12,329 bases of DNA from CALAZP01 sp041164265 (GCA_041164265.1 JBEAPR010000041.1:1-12329); one strand, 5' to 3'; shown: positions 1-8,785, counted from the stretch's first letter. Notes: a model not told the origin generated them from the sequence alone. Translations and numbers: made by a program.

Positions 1-2326
1 CCTCCTTTTGTTGCATGTATGAAGTTAAGGCTTGCTCAGCAGAATGTAACGACAACTGGTTTTGCGCTTCCAAATCCTTCAACCGCTTGTATTCCTGCTC
101 CCCCAACCGCTGTTCTAAAACCTGAGCAATACTTTCCCACCCTTTACCCAAGATATGCTCATTCAATTCACCCACCAAGTCCTCATGACTCAAATTAAGC
201 TCCGCTAATACACCTTTCTGCACCTTTAGCTGCTTATTCAGACCAGCCAATCGATCTCCTGCCAATTTCCACTCACTGCGGTACTTTTCACACACCTGCC
301 CGATATCACTCCCTTCAATCAAGCTATCCTTTTCCTTTGCCAATCGAATTCCTTCATCGTAAAAATGCTCTAATTCCACTATTAACGGCCAGCATTCCTC
401 CACCGTTTTTATTCTAGTAGTAGATGCTCCATATTCTTTCAGCGCAATTTTCTGTTCCTCTAATCGCACTGCAAGTTCACCCCCATTCAAAGTACTCGAC
501 CACGCCCATTTCTCCTCCAAATCCTTAATCCTCTGAGCCAATTCTCCTTTTTTAATTTCCAGTTCCTGAAATCTATCACTTGACCTTGACAACTGCTCCT
601 CCTTGGCCTTTAATACCCCGCTCAAAGCACTAATCCTTTCACGCAAATCATTTTGCCGTTGTTCCAAATCTATCAATTTATCGTACCGATCTTCTCCACT
701 CTCTGGCTCGGACTTCAACCAAGGATGCTCTTCCGAACCACATAAAGGACAGGGCTGACCCTCTTTCAAATCAGCGCGGAGTGCTGTCAGACGCTCTCTA
801 ATGTCATTATTATTTTGGGCCATTTTTTCCAATTGATACTCAGCCTCTACCTCCGCCAATTCCTTTTGCCCATCCCTTACCTCAGCAGGAATTTGAACCA
901 ATCGCCCAGATAATTCTGTTTTTTCCTTTTGCTCCTCATCCATGCTTTTATTAATCCCATCCAATTGATCCAACCAGTCTCCTCTCCGATTCAAATCACC
1001 CAATTCAGCCGCCAATCGATCAGATTCTCCCTCTAAGTCTCCCAAGTCTATCCCCTGCAACTGCCCTTTTAAGGTAACAACCGTCTGATTCAATTCTTTT
1101 TGATATGTTTCAACCAACTGCCGAATTAGAGAGGGAGTATCCCTTCGGGAAAAATCGACCTTCAATTCTTTAGCCTCTAATTTGGAAAAGACCTGACCAT
1201 ATTGACTCCTACAATCCATCCTCTTTCCTTCAATTTCCTCTACTTTTCTCTGAAATTCATTTAAGGCTTCCAAAACCTGTTCCGCAGCAACCTCCTTTTT
1301 CAGTAATCCTCCAATCTCCAATAATAAAGCCGATTGTTGTCCTTCATTTCCCTTCAATTCCCCCTTCAATCGCTCAATTCCCTGCTCCAATTCGCCTATT
1401 TTACCAATATTAGTTTGGTATTTCCCAAGAGATTCCGAAAAAGGCAAAGTAGCCTCATGAGCTTCAACTAAACCACCGTATTGATCTTTAAACTCAGCCC
1501 AAATTTGTTTTTTATTCGCAACCTCATTTTGTTGCATTTCCACTTCTGCCACTACTTTCTTCAACTCTTTTCGTAGTTGGAATTGTTGTCCTAGATATCC
1601 CTCCTTTTTTATCATAGTATCCAACTCCTCTACCATTTTATCAAAGGTCTGCTTTGTTTTTTCAAACACAGCCTCCTCCAATAATCTATCAGCAAACAAT
1701 CCCCGCTTCGTTTGCAACTCCTCCAGTACTTTACCATACTGAGACTTCCTTTCAAAAGCTTTTATTCCTAATTGACGATAGATTCCCGTTCCGGTTATTT
1801 TCTCCAACAAAGCCCCTCTCTCAGCTCTCTTGGCATTTAGAAATTGAGCAAACTCCCCCTGAGCCAATAAAATAGATTTAATGAATTGGTCATAAGAAAG
1901 GCCAATGATTTCCTCATTAGCACCAGGCACTTCGCTCCTCTTATAATCGAGTACTTCAAGAGTACTGAGATTCTCCAAACGCATATCGTAATCCTTCAAA
2001 TTTCCATTCCTATTGATGGAAATTTCCCAGTTAGATCGATAAGAAATTCCATTAGAGATATAGGTAACACTAGCGAACGCTTCTTGAGTATTACGAGTCA
2101 TCAAAGCTCCTTGACTTTCAATGGTGTTTTTAGATATCTTACCCAATCTAGGTACTTGATTAAATAAAGCCAGAGCCATTACATCCAAAAGCGTACTCTT
2201 CCCACTGCCCGTAGGACCCGTAATAGCAAAGAGTTGACTCCCGTTTAATGGAGCTGTTGAAAAATCAATTTCATGTTCTCCCCTTAAAGCATTGATATTT
2301 TTAAAAACTATCTTTTGAATTTTCAT
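1..2326 (-). CDS. sbcC: Exonuclease subunit SbcC (Rad50-like ATPase), C-terminal part missing
   Basis: This is the ATPase and tether subunit of the SbcCD (Mre11-Rad50 type) nuclease, which processes hairpins and blocked double-strand ends in the cytoplasm. I translated it from the ATG at 2324-2326, and the frame stays open to the left edge (775 full codons). It starts MKIQKIVFKNINALRGEHEI, followed by Walker A GPTGSGKST at residues 37-45 and a Q-loop in LLAQGEFAQFL (Gln156). A long Glu/Lys/Leu/Gln-rich coiled coil begins near residue 190. The zinc hook CPLCGSEEHPW has its first Cys at residue 526 (bases 740-751), so the hook is intact. A second coil runs to the edge. The ABC signature, Walker B and C-terminal lobe should lie beyond base 1, about 230-280 residues by comparison with full-length SbcC. 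It follows sbcD by 2 bases, so it is surely in the same operon. No frameshift was seen in the stretches I translated. Confidence 0.97.
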   Translation of the reverse strand, partial: MKIQKIVFKNINALRGEHEIDFSTAPLNGSQLFAITGPTGSGKSTLLDVMALALFNQVPRLGKISKNTIESQGALMTRNTQEAFASVTYISNGISYRSNWEISINRNGNLKDYDMRLENLSTLEVLDYKRSEVPGANEEIIGLSYDQFIKSILLAQGEFAQFLNAKRAERGALLEKITGTGIYRQLGIKAFERKSQYGKVLEELQTKRGLFADRLLEEAVFEKTKQTFDKMVEELDTMIKKEGYLGQQFQLRKELKKVVAEVEMQQNEVANKKQIWAEFKDQYGGLVEAHEATLPFSESLGKYQTNIGKIGELEQGIERLKGELKGNEGQQSALLLEIGGLLKKEVAAEQVLEALNEFQRKVEEIEGKRMDCRSQYGQVFSKLEAKELKVDFSRRDTPSLIRQLVETYQKELNQTVVTLKGQLQGIDLGDLEGESDRLAAELGDLNRRGDWLDQLDGINKSMDEEQKEKTELSGRLVQIPAEVRDGQKELAEVEAEYQLEKMAQNNNDIRERLTALRADLKEGQPCPLCGSEEHPWLKSEPESGEDRYDKLIDLEQRQNDLRERISALSGVLKAKEEQLSRSSDRFQELEIKKGELAQRIKDLEEKWAWSSTLNGGELAVRLEEQKIALKEYGASTTRIKTVEECWPLIVELEHFYDEGIRLAKEKDSLIEGSDIGQVCEKYRSEWKLAGDRLAGLNKQLKVQKGVLAELNLSHEDLVGELNEHILGKGWESIAQVLEQRLGEQEYKRLKDLEAQNQLSLHSAEQALTSYMQQKE

Positions 2327-2328
2327 AA

Positions 2329-3537
2329 TTATTCAACCGAATTAATTTCTGCTATAATTTCATTAAATGCCTCCCAAACCAACTGAGTTGATTCCTCCTC
2401 AACTATTTCATCTTTTAAGAGCTTTTCGAATACCTCCCGTGGCTGCAACTCTTCTAATTCAGTTTGCACTGCAAAATGTTGGGTTATCCTATTGGGTGCA
2501 TTTTTAAAACTAACTCTATGTTTGACTACCTCTACCCCTTCTTTTTCAAATTCGTGAACCATCTGGTCAAGTTCCATGATATGCAAAGCATTGTAATCCT
2601 CTTCCACCAGTTCCAATTCTACCAAGGTATCTAATACTCCAACTTTTTCAACCGCCTGCAACTGCCTTTTCAATTGATCCATAGGACCGCTAATTTTCAA
2701 TAACTGGCGAAAGCGAGGAATCGGAACATGCTCTACTTGCCAGGTATCTGTATCCAAAACGAGCAGCCTTTTCTGATCTTCTTTCTCACTAAAGGAAAGG
2801 GGAATTGGCGATCCGCTATAATAGGTCGGTACGGCTCCAGACACCTGTTGAGGTCTATGAATGTGGCCCAAAGCTATGTATTGAAAATAGGTCCCAAAAC
2901 CACTTGATTCAAAACTCGCTTCATTCCCAATTTGAATTTCACGTTCACTTTCCGAAGTGGTTGCGCCTGCGGCAAAAAGGTGTCCCATAGCAATAGCGGG
3001 AATGTCAGGGTAGTATTGTTCACACGCTTGAGCTGTTTGCTTAAAAACTTCAGCAATTCCCTCTCGAATAAGAGCTACTTTATTATTAATCTCCACTTTT
3101 TCTCCTGGAGAACGAAGATTGGATTCCCTCAAATAAGGCACTGCTGCAACCACTACCTTAATATTCCCTTCCTTTTCCCGAAGGGGAATCAATAAATCAT
3201 TTAAATCGGTGGGCAAACTACCAATAACGTGTATATTCATCACTTCCAATAGCGGAGCAGGGGCATTCAATACCCTCGGAGAATCATGATTACCTCCAGT
3301 CATAATTACCTGGCAGTTTAAATCCCTCAAGGCTAATAACATATCAAAATAGGCCTTTTGAGCTTCACTAGATGGGGTGGCCAAATCAAAAATGTCACCT
3401 GATACCAAGATCACATCTATTTGAGCTTCCTCAATATAGGATACGAGCCAATCCTGAAAACATTTAAAATCCTCTAATAAATCATACTTATGTAACCGCT
3501 TTCCAATGTGCCAATCAGCTGTGTGTAATATTTTCAT
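2329..3537 (-). CDS. sbcD: Exonuclease subunit SbcD (Mre11-like nuclease)
   Basis: This is the metallophosphoesterase nuclease partner of SbcC. Together they cut hairpins and protein-blocked DNA ends with Mn-dependent exo- and endonuclease activity. The 402-residue length is normal for the family. The calcineurin-type motifs are all visible: DWH (Asp8, His10), GDIFD (Asp48), GGNHDSP (Asn83, His84), GHLF (His186) and ALGHIH (His225, His227). These give a complete two-metal site. The C-terminal third (about 280-402) matches the SbcD capping and SbcC-binding region in position and acidic character. The ATG at 3535-3537 gives the canonical MKILHTADWHIG start, so the start is secure. There is no Shine-Dalgarno sequence, as is usual in Bacteroidota. 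It is the first gene of the sbcDC operon and is transcribed divergently from the amine oxidase gene. Confidence 0.98.
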   Translation of the reverse strand: MKILHTADWHIGKRLHKYDLLEDFKCFQDWLVSYIEEAQIDVILVSGDIFDLATPSSEAQKAYFDMLLALRDLNCQVIMTGGNHDSPRVLNAPAPLLEVMNIHVIGSLPTDLNDLLIPLREKEGNIKVVVAAVPYLRESNLRSPGEKVEINNKVALIREGIAEVFKQTAQACEQYYPDIPAIAMGHLFAAGATTSESEREIQIGNEASFESSGFGTYFQYIALGHIHRPQQVSGAVPTYYSGSPIPLSFSEKEDQKRLLVLDTDTWQVEHVPIPRFRQLLKISGPMDQLKRQLQAVEKVGVLDTLVELELVEEDYNALHIMELDQMVHEFEKEGVEVVKHRVSFKNAPNRITQHFAVQTELEELQPREVFEKLLKDEIVEEESTQLVWEAFNEIIAEINSVE

Positions 3538-3656
3538 AAAGAGTAGATTGATGATAAACTAAAAGCCCTTTTAACAATAAAAATTCAATAAAATTAATTT
3601 TAAACCTAATTTAAACTTAAACTTTCAGGTTCAACTGAATTGTGGTATTTTACAAA
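3538..3656. promoter_or_regulatory. Divergent intergenic region, sbcD / amine oxidase
   Basis: This AT-rich spacer of 119 bases must hold the promoters for the leftward sbcDC operon and the rightward oxidase gene. I could not find a convincing Bacteroidota promoter (TTTG, then TAnnTTTG) on either strand. The only structure is a 14-base dyad, TAAAAG-CC-CTTTTA at 3560-3573. It is too short and AT-rich to call a terminator, and could be an operator or chance. Confidence 0.4.
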
Positions 3657-4988
3657 ATGCAAAGAAGAAAATTCATAAAAAAAGTATCTTGGATTAGTCT
3701 GAGCACTTTTTCAGCGGGAGGAATATTCTCAAGTTGTTCCAAAACTGAACTCTTAAAAGACGTTGAATTCGATGGAAAAGTTTTAATCATCGGCGCTGGG
3801 GCAGCTGGATTACATGCCGGTTATTTATTACAATCCAAAAATATTGATTTTGAAATTTTAGAGGCAGACGTTCGCTATGGAGGTCGGTTGGGTAGATTAG
3901 ACGGTTTTAGTGATTATCCAATCGATACCGGTGCCCAATGGCTACATGGGAATAAAAGTGATTTAGGCCAACTAATTGAATCTGAGAAGGTAAAAATTAC
4001 CCTAAATGATTCAGAATATACTTTTTGGTTTCAAAACCAATTAATCAAGAGTCTTCCAAAGGATCCATTCATTTTTGAAAAAGATAATTTGCCTGATGTT
4101 TCCTTTGCGGAATATGCTGCCGATGAAGGTTTTTCCAACGATTATGAATTTATCATTGAAGGAATAGCAGGAGACCAGGGAGCCGCTGCCACCAGAATTT
4201 CGGCCTATTGGAATAATAAGGAAGAAGAAAAATGGAATTCTGGAGATGAAGATTACAAATTTGAAGAAACCTTTTTCGATGTCATCGATCAACAATATGC
4301 AAAACCTATTCTAGATAAAATAACGACTAATTGGGAAGTAAAATCTATCGATTACCAGGGAGATTCTATTTTGATTACCGATTCTAGAGGGAATCAAAAA
4401 ATAGCAGATCGATTGATTATTACGGTTCCAATTACTATCCTCCAAAAAAACTTGATCGCATTTTCTCCTCAATTGCCCAGTGATAAAATAAATGCCTTTC
4501 AAAAAATTGGAATGGATGCAGGTATGAAAGTGTTTTTAAAATTCCAATCTAAGTTTTACGACGATGCTATTATAGGAGGAGCAATTTGTGCGGCTTATGA
4601 AAGCGATACTCCTGGCAAAAATAGTAACGAACAGGTCTTATTGGCTTTTATTATGGGAACGCAAGCGGAAAAATTATCAGCTTTAGGTAGTGATGAAAAT
4701 ATTACCCAAGCCCTTTTACAAGAGTTAGATGAAATGTACCAAGGTCAGGCAAGTCAACAATTTATTGCTTCTAGCATTCACGATTTTTCTAAAAACCCCT
4801 TTATTCAAGGCGCTTATAGTTATAGTACAGTAGGCATGGGCAATGCCCGCTCTACAGCAGCTGAGTCTGTTGACAATCGATTGTTTTTTGCAGGCGAAGC
4901 AATGAACCTTCAAGGGCATCATCAAACGGTGCACGGAGCATTGGAATCTGGATTTACAGCAGTTAAAGATTTGCTAGATTCTTTATAA
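3657..4988 (+). CDS. FAD-dependent amine oxidase, probable Tat-exported lipoprotein
   Basis: This is a flavin amine oxidase (monoamine/polyamine oxidase superfamily), expected to oxidise an amine to an imine with release of H2O2. Its substrate cannot be read from sequence. The 443-residue protein has the FAD Rossmann motif GAGAAG (46-51), Glu69 for the ribose, GGR (75-77) and the DTGAQWLHG motif (90-98). Lys291 in GMKVFLKF sits where LSD1/PAO enzymes carry the active-site Lys. FAGEA (411-415) and HGALESG (426-432) close the FAD site. The N-terminus MQRRKFIKK followed by a hydrophobic stretch is a twin-arginine-type signal, and IFSSC with Cys27 resembles a lipobox, so export and lipid anchoring are likely. 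I chose the ATG at 3657; an in-frame GTG at 3642 would only add five residues ahead of the signal. It stands 71 bases before the SDR gene and could be cotranscribed with it. Confidence 0.93.
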   Translation: MQRRKFIKKVSWISLSTFSAGGIFSSCSKTELLKDVEFDGKVLIIGAGAAGLHAGYLLQSKNIDFEILEADVRYGGRLGRLDGFSDYPIDTGAQWLHGNKSDLGQLIESEKVKITLNDSEYTFWFQNQLIKSLPKDPFIFEKDNLPDVSFAEYAADEGFSNDYEFIIEGIAGDQGAAATRISAYWNNKEEEKWNSGDEDYKFEETFFDVIDQQYAKPILDKITTNWEVKSIDYQGDSILITDSRGNQKIADRLIITVPITILQKNLIAFSPQLPSDKINAFQKIGMDAGMKVFLKFQSKFYDDAIIGGAICAAYESDTPGKNSNEQVLLAFIMGTQAEKLSALGSDENITQALLQELDEMYQGQASQQFIASSIHDFSKNPFIQGAYSYSTVGMGNARSTAAESVDNRLFFAGEAMNLQGHHQTVHGALESGFTAVKDLLDSL

Positions 4989-5004
4989 GTAGTTAACATT
5001 TGTC

Positions 5005-5036
5005 ATTGGCTTTGCTTTTTTTTTAATGGACTTTTG
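5005..5036 (+). promoter_or_regulatory. Possible Bacteroidota-type promoter for the SDR gene
   Basis: ATTG at 5005-5008 and GACTTTTG at 5029-5036 are spaced 20 bases apart. They resemble the Bacteroidota sigma-ABfr consensus (TTTG / TAnnTTTG), with one mismatch in the second box. The ATG lies 24 bases downstream. The match is weak in an AT-rich spacer, and the gene could instead be read through from the oxidase gene. Confidence 0.25.
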
Positions 5037-5059
5037 CAAAAAATAATAAATTCAATCGA

Positions 5060-5818
5060 ATGAGACTTAATAATAAAACAGCTATAGTAACAGGCGCAGC
5101 TTCTGGTATGGGTAAAGCTATTGCCCATTTGTTTGCGAAGGAGGGTGCTTCAGTAATAGTAGTAGATCTCAATGAAACGGGGGTTAATGAAACCGTTAAA
5201 GACATTCAAGGCGAAGGGGGAAAAGCCGAGGGTATATCTGTTGATTTATCCAGAGAGGGCGTTATTGAAACGATAATGGATAAAACCCTTCAAGCCTTTG
5301 GACAGGTAGATATACTCGTCAATAATGCTGGAATTATGGATAATTTCAAACCTGTTGGTGAGGCAACCGATGAGCTTTGGGAAAAAGTCTTGGCTATAAA
5401 TTTAACAGCTCCATTCAAGCTGGCACGCGCAGCAATCAGGATAATGGAAAAACAAGATAAAGGAGGGGTGATTATTAATAATGCTTCTGTAGGTGGCCTT
5501 TTTGGTGCTCGTGGTGGAGCTGCCTATGTGACCTCTAAGCACGGTTTGATCGGACTTACAAAGAATATCGCAGCCACTTATGGTTTTATGGGAAAAATAA
5601 GAGCTAATGCCATTGCACCCGGAGGGGTCAACACCAATATAGGCAATACGATTACTGATCCAAGTCCTCTAGGTATGAAAGCCATATCAAGTCTCGGTGA
5701 AGTACCTATGGGAGAACCAGAGCAAATTGCACAATTAGCATTATTTTTAGCCGAGGAAGGATCGGGATTTGTCAATGGGGCAGTGATTACTGCAGATGGA
5801 GGTTGGACTTGCCGTTAG
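5060..5818 (+). CDS. SDR-family NAD(P)-dependent oxidoreductase
   Basis: This is a classical short-chain dehydrogenase/reductase that interconverts an alcohol and a ketone in the cytoplasm; its substrate is unknown. The 252-residue length is typical. Motifs in order are TGAASGMG (11-18, cofactor loop), Asp36 at the end of beta-2 (favours NAD(H) over NADP(H)), NNAG (88-91), and the catalytic tetrad Asn114, Ser143, Tyr156, Lys160 in the YVTSK context. The C-terminus VNGAVITADGG is the usual SDR ending. No Shine-Dalgarno sequence is seen before the ATG. It follows the amine oxidase on the same strand. A route in which an amine is oxidised and the resulting carbonyl reduced is conceivable, but the oxidase is probably exported while this enzyme is cytoplasmic, so a direct pathway link is doubtful. 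It converges on the patatin gene with only 3 bases between the stops. Confidence 0.95.
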   Translation: MRLNNKTAIVTGAASGMGKAIAHLFAKEGASVIVVDLNETGVNETVKDIQGEGGKAEGISVDLSREGVIETIMDKTLQAFGQVDILVNNAGIMDNFKPVGEATDELWEKVLAINLTAPFKLARAAIRIMEKQDKGGVIINNASVGGLFGARGGAAYVTSKHGLIGLTKNIAATYGFMGKIRANAIAPGGVNTNIGNTITDPSPLGMKAISSLGEVPMGEPEQIAQLALFLAEEGSGFVNGAVITADGGWTCR

Positions 5819-5821
5819 GAT

Positions 5822-8068
5822 CTAAAATGAAAATCCAAAATTCACATAGGTATTCAGTTTATGCGTTTCTTCGCTATACAACAAACTGAACTCAATGGGT
5901 CCTAAAAAAGAATTATATGAAATGGTCATGGTAGAGCCGGTAAACCATTCATTGGTTTTAATATTGGTGTAAGGGTCAATAAATTGCGTAGCCATTAAGC
6001 CAAATTCCGTTGTCAAATAAATATTATTAGAGACCGCAGTCCTTAAGTCTAAGGCCAAACCTAGTGCACTGTTTGCAGTAGTATTGAAATCTAACAATCC
6101 AGGAAATGGCATTTGATTACGGTACATATTTTTAATCCCACCTATATAAAATGAATTAAAAAAATCGCCTTGTTGAATAGGGGTATGACCAGCCTCAATA
6201 TGTGAAGCCAAAGTAAATAAAGGACTCAATTTTTGGTAAAAAGAGCTTTTGAATCTAAACTGAAGGTAGTTATGTTCTGCTAAAGTCATAGGAACATCAG
6301 GTTTGACTACCCGACCCTGTTCCAAATACTGAATCCTTTGATGTTGATTATATATATTTCCTATCTCTGCATAAACTTCCACTCCAGTTTCAGGAAATAT
6401 GGACCTATCTAAAGTATTCATTTGAATGAACCCATAAAATTTTGCAAAAATATTACGACCATCAATGGCATTATCAGATTCAAGGGTGGGAGTAAACTTT
6501 ACCCTTTCTATTTGATTGCCGATGCCCATGGTAAACATCCGATTATTTCCCAAAAATAATCGGGTATCCCATAGTATATTGGACATTCGATATAGAGCAG
6601 TTGGATTGAAATCCTGAAAACTAGTAATTTTTAGCAAATTGGATTCCAACTTAGTATCCATTGCCAAAACTTTACCGGGGTCTAAATACTGAAGGTGATC
6701 TATACGAAACCTATTGGTCTCTCCAATATTAACAGCTAGAGAGGTTTTTGAATTGGGAATAAAATTCCTAGTAGTTAAATCCCCGATTAAATTTAACCCG
6801 AGAAAAGAATTATAAAGAACGCTAAGCTTTACCCTTGAATCCGTATTCTCCTTCACATCAAATCTAATCCTGCCTCTATTCCCTTTTCCTGGTTCAATAT
6901 TATATCGGATCCTTTCATAATTCAGACTTCCAAAAGCCTTTCGGATACCCTGAGATAATTGTACTGCCGTATAATAACGTCCAGGTACTATATCCATAAT
7001 TTTAAGGAATGATGCTGGATTGATTTTAGTTAATCCATTGACTGTAACCCCTGTAATATAAACAGAGTCATATCTCGGTAATTTCTTACGAGGAACTTCA
7101 TCCATGGGAGATCTTATCTGTTGGAAGGAATCTCTTATGGCAATAAAAACAGGTAACAGACTATCTCCCATAGCAATTCCAACGTCGATTATTTCATTGG
7201 CCTTGTCAAAACTACCGGTAGAATACCCCTCAAGCTGATGGTCGATTAAAAAATCGCTTATAGCGACTTGCCGTTCATAGTCTTCACTTTCTTTGAAAAA
7301 TAGAATCTGGGTTAGAATTTGAAGTGGATTGGTTAAATATTCTTTAGCCATAAGACCTTGAGAAACATTGCTGGCAAAGACATATCCAGCTCCCATATCT
7401 TTGGCCTCTGATACTGGGAAGTTCCTAACAACTCCTCCATCGACCAGCTTTCTACCTTCAATTTCCACTGCGGTAAAAACAGCGGGTATAGCCATACTAG
7501 CGCGAAGTGCATTAATGATTTCACCGTGATCCAAACTTACAGCTTCCCCCGTTTCAACATCAGCCGCAATAGCTCTGAATGCTCGTTCAAATTGATTGAA
7601 ATCCTTGATCCCATGCACTGGGAAAAAGAACTCAGAAAGCTTCAACCACAATTCTTGAGATTCTATCGCGCCAGAGGGAATAGGAAAATAACCATTTTCA
7701 AAAGGTACCTCAATAGTGAAATTATTATAATCTAATTTCTCTTCAATAGCTATGGATTGCAAACTTACTTTATTAGAAAGGATTTCATTCCAATTCAATC
7801 CTCTTGCCAATTTTTCAATTTCATTACCTGAATAACCCACAGCATACAATCCCCCAATAATGCTCCCCATACTTGTGCCTGTAACATAATCAATTTCAAT
7901 TCCCGCCGAATCCAATGCTTTTAGCACCCCGATATGCGCCAAACCCTTGGCACCACCACCACTTAAAGTCAAACCAAATCCTGAAATGGGCATTTCCTGG
8001 GCGTTGACCAAATGGGTTATCACCATTAAACCTAAAAAATAATATAATTTAAATTTCAAATTATACAT
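5822..8068 (-). CDS. Patatin-like phospholipase with POTRA and C-terminal beta-barrel (PlpD-like, type Vd)
   Basis: This outer-membrane protein of 748 residues carries its own lipase domain. Residues 1-23 are a signal peptide with likely cleavage at VNA|QE. A patatin domain (about 30-310) has oxyanion loop GGGAKG (37-42), nucleophile Ser66 in GTSMG, and catalytic Asp210 in DGG, so the Ser-Asp dyad is complete and acyl-ester hydrolysis is expected. A POTRA-like segment (about 334-408, YDSVYITGVTVNG onward) precedes a region of alternating beta strands (409-748) that ends in Phe (NFGFSF), as outer-membrane barrels do. This order matches PlpD of Pseudomonas aeruginosa. Whether the lipase domain faces the surface or the periplasm, or is released, cannot be told from the sequence. 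The start ATG abuts the TAA of the upstream DUF547 gene, so translation is probably coupled. Confidence 0.95.
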   Translation of the reverse strand: MYNLKFKLYYFLGLMVITHLVNAQEMPISGFGLTLSGGGAKGLAHIGVLKALDSAGIEIDYVTGTSMGSIIGGLYAVGYSGNEIEKLARGLNWNEILSNKVSLQSIAIEEKLDYNNFTIEVPFENGYFPIPSGAIESQELWLKLSEFFFPVHGIKDFNQFERAFRAIAADVETGEAVSLDHGEIINALRASMAIPAVFTAVEIEGRKLVDGGVVRNFPVSEAKDMGAGYVFASNVSQGLMAKEYLTNPLQILTQILFFKESEDYERQVAISDFLIDHQLEGYSTGSFDKANEIIDVGIAMGDSLLPVFIAIRDSFQQIRSPMDEVPRKKLPRYDSVYITGVTVNGLTKINPASFLKIMDIVPGRYYTAVQLSQGIRKAFGSLNYERIRYNIEPGKGNRGRIRFDVKENTDSRVKLSVLYNSFLGLNLIGDLTTRNFIPNSKTSLAVNIGETNRFRIDHLQYLDPGKVLAMDTKLESNLLKITSFQDFNPTALYRMSNILWDTRLFLGNNRMFTMGIGNQIERVKFTPTLESDNAIDGRNIFAKFYGFIQMNTLDRSIFPETGVEVYAEIGNIYNQHQRIQYLEQGRVVKPDVPMTLAEHNYLQFRFKSSFYQKLSPLFTLASHIEAGHTPIQQGDFFNSFYIGGIKNMYRNQMPFPGLLDFNTTANSALGLALDLRTAVSNNIYLTTEFGLMATQFIDPYTNIKTNEWFTGSTMTISYNSFLGPIEFSLLYSEETHKLNTYVNFGFSF

Positions 8069-8746
8069 TTATAAAAACCTGTTTTCCGGTGACCAATCAT
8101 ATTCACTGTATTTGAGAGAGTAATTGGTCCTTTTTAAATTTAATACTCTTTGATGGGCTTCTATTATTCCCCTTTTTCCACCAAAATCTCCATAAAACCA
8201 TAGGAATATCTTCGATACTAATAACTGATTATCTAATTCTAGGCTATTTTCCTTTAAAAAAGTATTTTTAGCACTATTAAGTTGAGTGTTCAGCTTTAAA
8301 TAATCATAAAATCTAATGGCTGGACAACTCTTCGCTCCACAGTTTAACGCAAAATGAATCCTATAATCCAATTTATCAACCATCAATGAGGAAATTTCCT
8401 GTCGAATAAAAGGGCGTTTGAAATACCCCAAACCGTATTTCCATTGACCCCTGCGAAGAATACCATGCTCAATATCATCTAAAGACAGGGTGAAGTCGGC
8501 AAACTTAATTCGGCGGCTGATGAAAATTTGAGGACTACTCAATCCGTTCTTTTTCCGAAGGACCAAAAATGCAGCATTGTATAAATTAATCCAAAATGCT
8601 TTTTTCTTATCCTCCGTATTCAGCGCCAACTTAAGTTTACTTAAGGATGTGGCCTTTATAGCTTTTATAGCTGGGGCTATAGGTTCATCATCCCTCATTT
8701 GAAGCAACAAGGCACTAGCCATCCACTGAATCGAATCTTTACCCAT
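8069..8746 (-). CDS. DUF547 domain-containing protein
   Basis: This 225-residue protein belongs to the DUF547 family, whose biochemical role is not established. Family landmarks are FWINLYNA (51-58), LSLDDIEHGILR (87-98), the conserved His/Cys block RIHFALNCGAKSCPAIR (His131, Cys136, Cys141), and VSKIFLWFYGDFGG near the C-terminus. The invariant His and Cys residues have suggested an enzymatic or metal/thiol function, but that is inference. I see no signal peptide or membrane segment, so it appears cytoplasmic, unlike its outer-membrane partner. The ATG at 8744-8746 is well fixed, because in-frame stops lie a few codons upstream. Its TAA is directly followed by the ATG of the patatin-barrel gene, which marks a two-gene operon. 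It is divergent from the DUF2461 gene. Confidence 0.9.
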   Translation of the reverse strand: MGKDSIQWMASALLLQMRDDEPIAPAIKAIKATSLSKLKLALNTEDKKKAFWINLYNAAFLVLRKKNGLSSPQIFISRRIKFADFTLSLDDIEHGILRRGQWKYGLGYFKRPFIRQEISSLMVDKLDYRIHFALNCGAKSCPAIRFYDYLKLNTQLNSAKNTFLKENSLELDNQLLVSKIFLWFYGDFGGKRGIIEAHQRVLNLKRTNYSLKYSEYDWSPENRFL

Positions 8747-8785
8747 AATTTTGTTTTATATTTAATCTTCAAGCAACCATAAAAT
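8747..8785. promoter_or_regulatory. Short divergent spacer between DUF547 and DUF2461 genes
   Basis: Only 39 AT-rich bases separate two divergent start codons, so the two promoters must overlap each other or the opposing 5' coding ends. TATATTTA at 8757-8764 matches TAnnTTTG except for its last base and could be the -7 box for the rightward gene, but no partner TTTG is well placed. The spacer is too short for a fluoride riboswitch, and no such motif is visible. Confidence 0.35.

Noticed and set aside
1654..2167. Two open frames on the plus strand (1654-1875 and 1886-2167)
   Set aside because: They lie antisense to the clear SbcC N-terminal half (Walker A and Q-loop region) and their translations show no recognisable domain.
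3642..3644. GTG start for the amine oxidase
   Set aside because: It adds only VFYK-type residues ahead of a canonical MQRRKFIKK signal; the ATG at 3657 fits Tat signals better.
5016..5024. Run of nine T after the amine oxidase gene, considered as a rho-independent terminator
   Set aside because: No GC-rich stem precedes the T run; the sequence just upstream cannot pair well.
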